Of a stretch of 64,000 bases of DNA, positions 62,715 through 64,000 are shown one piece after another. Below the pieces are notes generated by a model, which ran no database searches, was not told where the DNA came from, and was given only the letters and a program-made list of their open reading frames with translations. A program made the position numbers and the translations under genes. The stretch lies in contig NC_040017.1 in the NCBI RefSeq assembly GCF_000972845.2, positions 25,009,606 through 25,073,605 of the forward strand. The letters are read 5' to 3'. The stretch is from Larimichthys crocea. Lineage: Eukaryota; Chordata; Actinopteri; Sciaenidae. The stretch's first letter is position 1. Every line of letters begins with the position of its first letter.

Positions 62715-64000
62715 GGTTTCACATAAACATAAGCCTCCTATGCCGGCCCTGGCATTCTTGAAATGTCAGAAGAATTGTCCCAAGGCTTTCCGGCCCGTTA
62801 AATTAAGCCAGACATGCAAAACTGAACCTCTAATGAAGTACATTAACCTGGAGCACTGAGCATCCATTCACAGCATTGTGTTGTTTGCTTACAATCCACC
62901 ACAGGGGGAAAAAAAAGGAGAGTGTGGGGGAAGATACACTTGACAAGCATGTTATTGAGGGAAAGAGTCTGCAATGACTTGGTGGCTGCAATACACTGAT
63001 ACATTGCAGTATCTTCTTCAAGGATAGAAAAGATGAAACGCTTTGTCCGACATCTCCGATATGACTGACAAAAGACGAGGATGGAGGAGAAAAAGCAGCA
63101 CTCTCTCCGGACCACATTTGTCTGGCTGACACAGCTGATGTGTCCACAGACTGCTGCGTCAAAATGAGCCATTGTGTGTCCATCCTTTTGAAAGGACTTT
63201 AAAAATACATTTATCCAAGTTGTACATTTACGATGATTCAGCGTCGCTGACTTTCTGTCTAACTCACACTGGCATTTAGGTTTGGACCAACACTGAGATC
63301 CATCAGCTCCAGATTCGGCCAGCAGAAAATCTCTTCTGTTTTGTGTAATGGCGTTTATTAAAAGTGCATTAAGTGAGGATTTTATCTTCTTGTCTGATGC
63401 ACACAATATAAAAAAAAGGGCCTGCAATGTTTGGTAAGAATGCTGTTCGATGACTTAACAATAACTTTGCCAAGTGCTGACATTTCTGCCTTTCAGAATT
63501 TCCACTCCATCTTCAACCATTTACAACTGCTGTTAAAGATGAGGACTGAGGCTAAAAGCAAATACAGAGCCACAGAACATTTTGTTCCCACTGCAGAAAA
63601 CAACTTATGAAGAAAAGTGAAGTTATTAGATTTCCATTTCCGAGTATTGCGATTCTTATTTTCTACAGTTTTTAATAGTTTCAAACAGCAAGGGTCGATT
63701 CAGCTCCTGGACACCTCACAGGCCACACATAGCAGTGTAATCGTGTACTTCATCTTTAAAAAATGCACCCATTTGGGCACATTTTGGATATGATGACAAT
63801 TAGTTTTGCAAGAATGAGAAAAGGTAGGGTTTTGTAGGGAGTGCTGGCGTATTCATCCCAGATCATTGGGTGCAAGATGTTTGGTATGCCCTCAAAAACT
63901 CAAGAGTTTAACTATCATTTCTAAATGATGTGTACTGCTCATCAACAGAGAGAGTTTCACCCAGAACGTTTTGGCAGTGCACCAGTTGTTTATCAGATGG
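62715..64000. other. Unannotated DNA
   Basis: The longest frame of the region, 194 codons on the minus strand (63427-62843), has no recognisable domain. A phrase EEDTAMYQCIA recalls an immunoglobulin strand F, but the cysteine and tryptophan spacing of such a domain is not seen upstream. I treat it as chance. Confidence 0.35.

Noticed and set aside
62843..63427. 194-codon minus frame with an immunoglobulin-like phrase
   Set aside because: One frame of this length is not surprising in 64 kb read six ways. The Ig-domain spacing is missing and no splice sites fit.
1..64000. CRISPR array, operons, prophage or plasmid functions
   Set aside because: There are no regularly spaced repeats, no closely packed genes and no bacterial signals; the repeats are vertebrate retroelements and microsatellites.

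Overview
The window looks like vertebrate nuclear DNA from a ray-finned fish, most likely a percomorph teleost. It is AT-rich, has no operon-like gene packing, and carries the kinds of repeats typical of teleost genomes: Rex3/RTE and L2/CR1 LINEs, a 5'-truncated L1, a solo LTR, one short terminal-inverted-repeat element present in several copies, LINE 3' tails and many microsatellites. This assignment rests on recognising repeat families from memory; no database was searched. I found no host protein-coding gene that I can support, no tRNA, rRNA or snRNA gene, and no CRISPR array. Most open frames here are short and look like chance.

Layout. 1-9.5 kb: a decayed L2/CR1-type LINE (about 0.99-2.57 kb, + strand), an RTE-type 3' tail (3.25-3.33 kb), a (TA)n tract (4.84 kb), a minus-strand interspersed repeat (8.7-8.9 kb) and a complete MITE flanked by TTAA (9.26-9.52 kb). 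12.4-13.5 kb: the freshest-looking insertion, a 5'-truncated L1 with an uninterrupted ORF2 C-terminus, polyadenylation signal, poly(A) tail and perfect 15-bp target-site duplication. 14.7-15.2 kb: a solo LTR with 5-bp duplications. 22.0-23.26 kb: two Rex3-like LINE fragments in opposite orientations, with a MITE fragment abutting one of them. 30.98-31.64 kb: a LINE-tail-like repeat and a MITE fragment. 34.5-35.2 kb: a minus-strand L2 LINE with a decayed catalytic motif and an internal deletion. 36.8-37.1 kb: a probable Gypsy-type LTR relic. 39.1-46.3 kb: further MITE and teleost repeat fragments. 53.5-54.3 kb: the 3' part of another LINE on the minus strand, followed by a MITE fragment. 57.15-58.14 kb: a GC-richer patch with several long overlapping frames on the minus strand that may be a decayed gene, identity unknown. 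62.58-62.71 kb: a weak candidate first coding exon on the minus strand.

Interpretation. The window reads as a gene desert or a very long intron that has accumulated retroelements of different ages. No genes here can be shown to work together. I did not find an obviously new biological system. The best-supported observations are the precise insertion footprints of the L1 and the solo LTR, the multi-copy TTAA-flanked MITE family, and the oppositely oriented Rex3 pair. The 57-58 kb patch and the 62.7 kb exon candidate are the only places where an unannotated host gene might be hiding, and both are weak.
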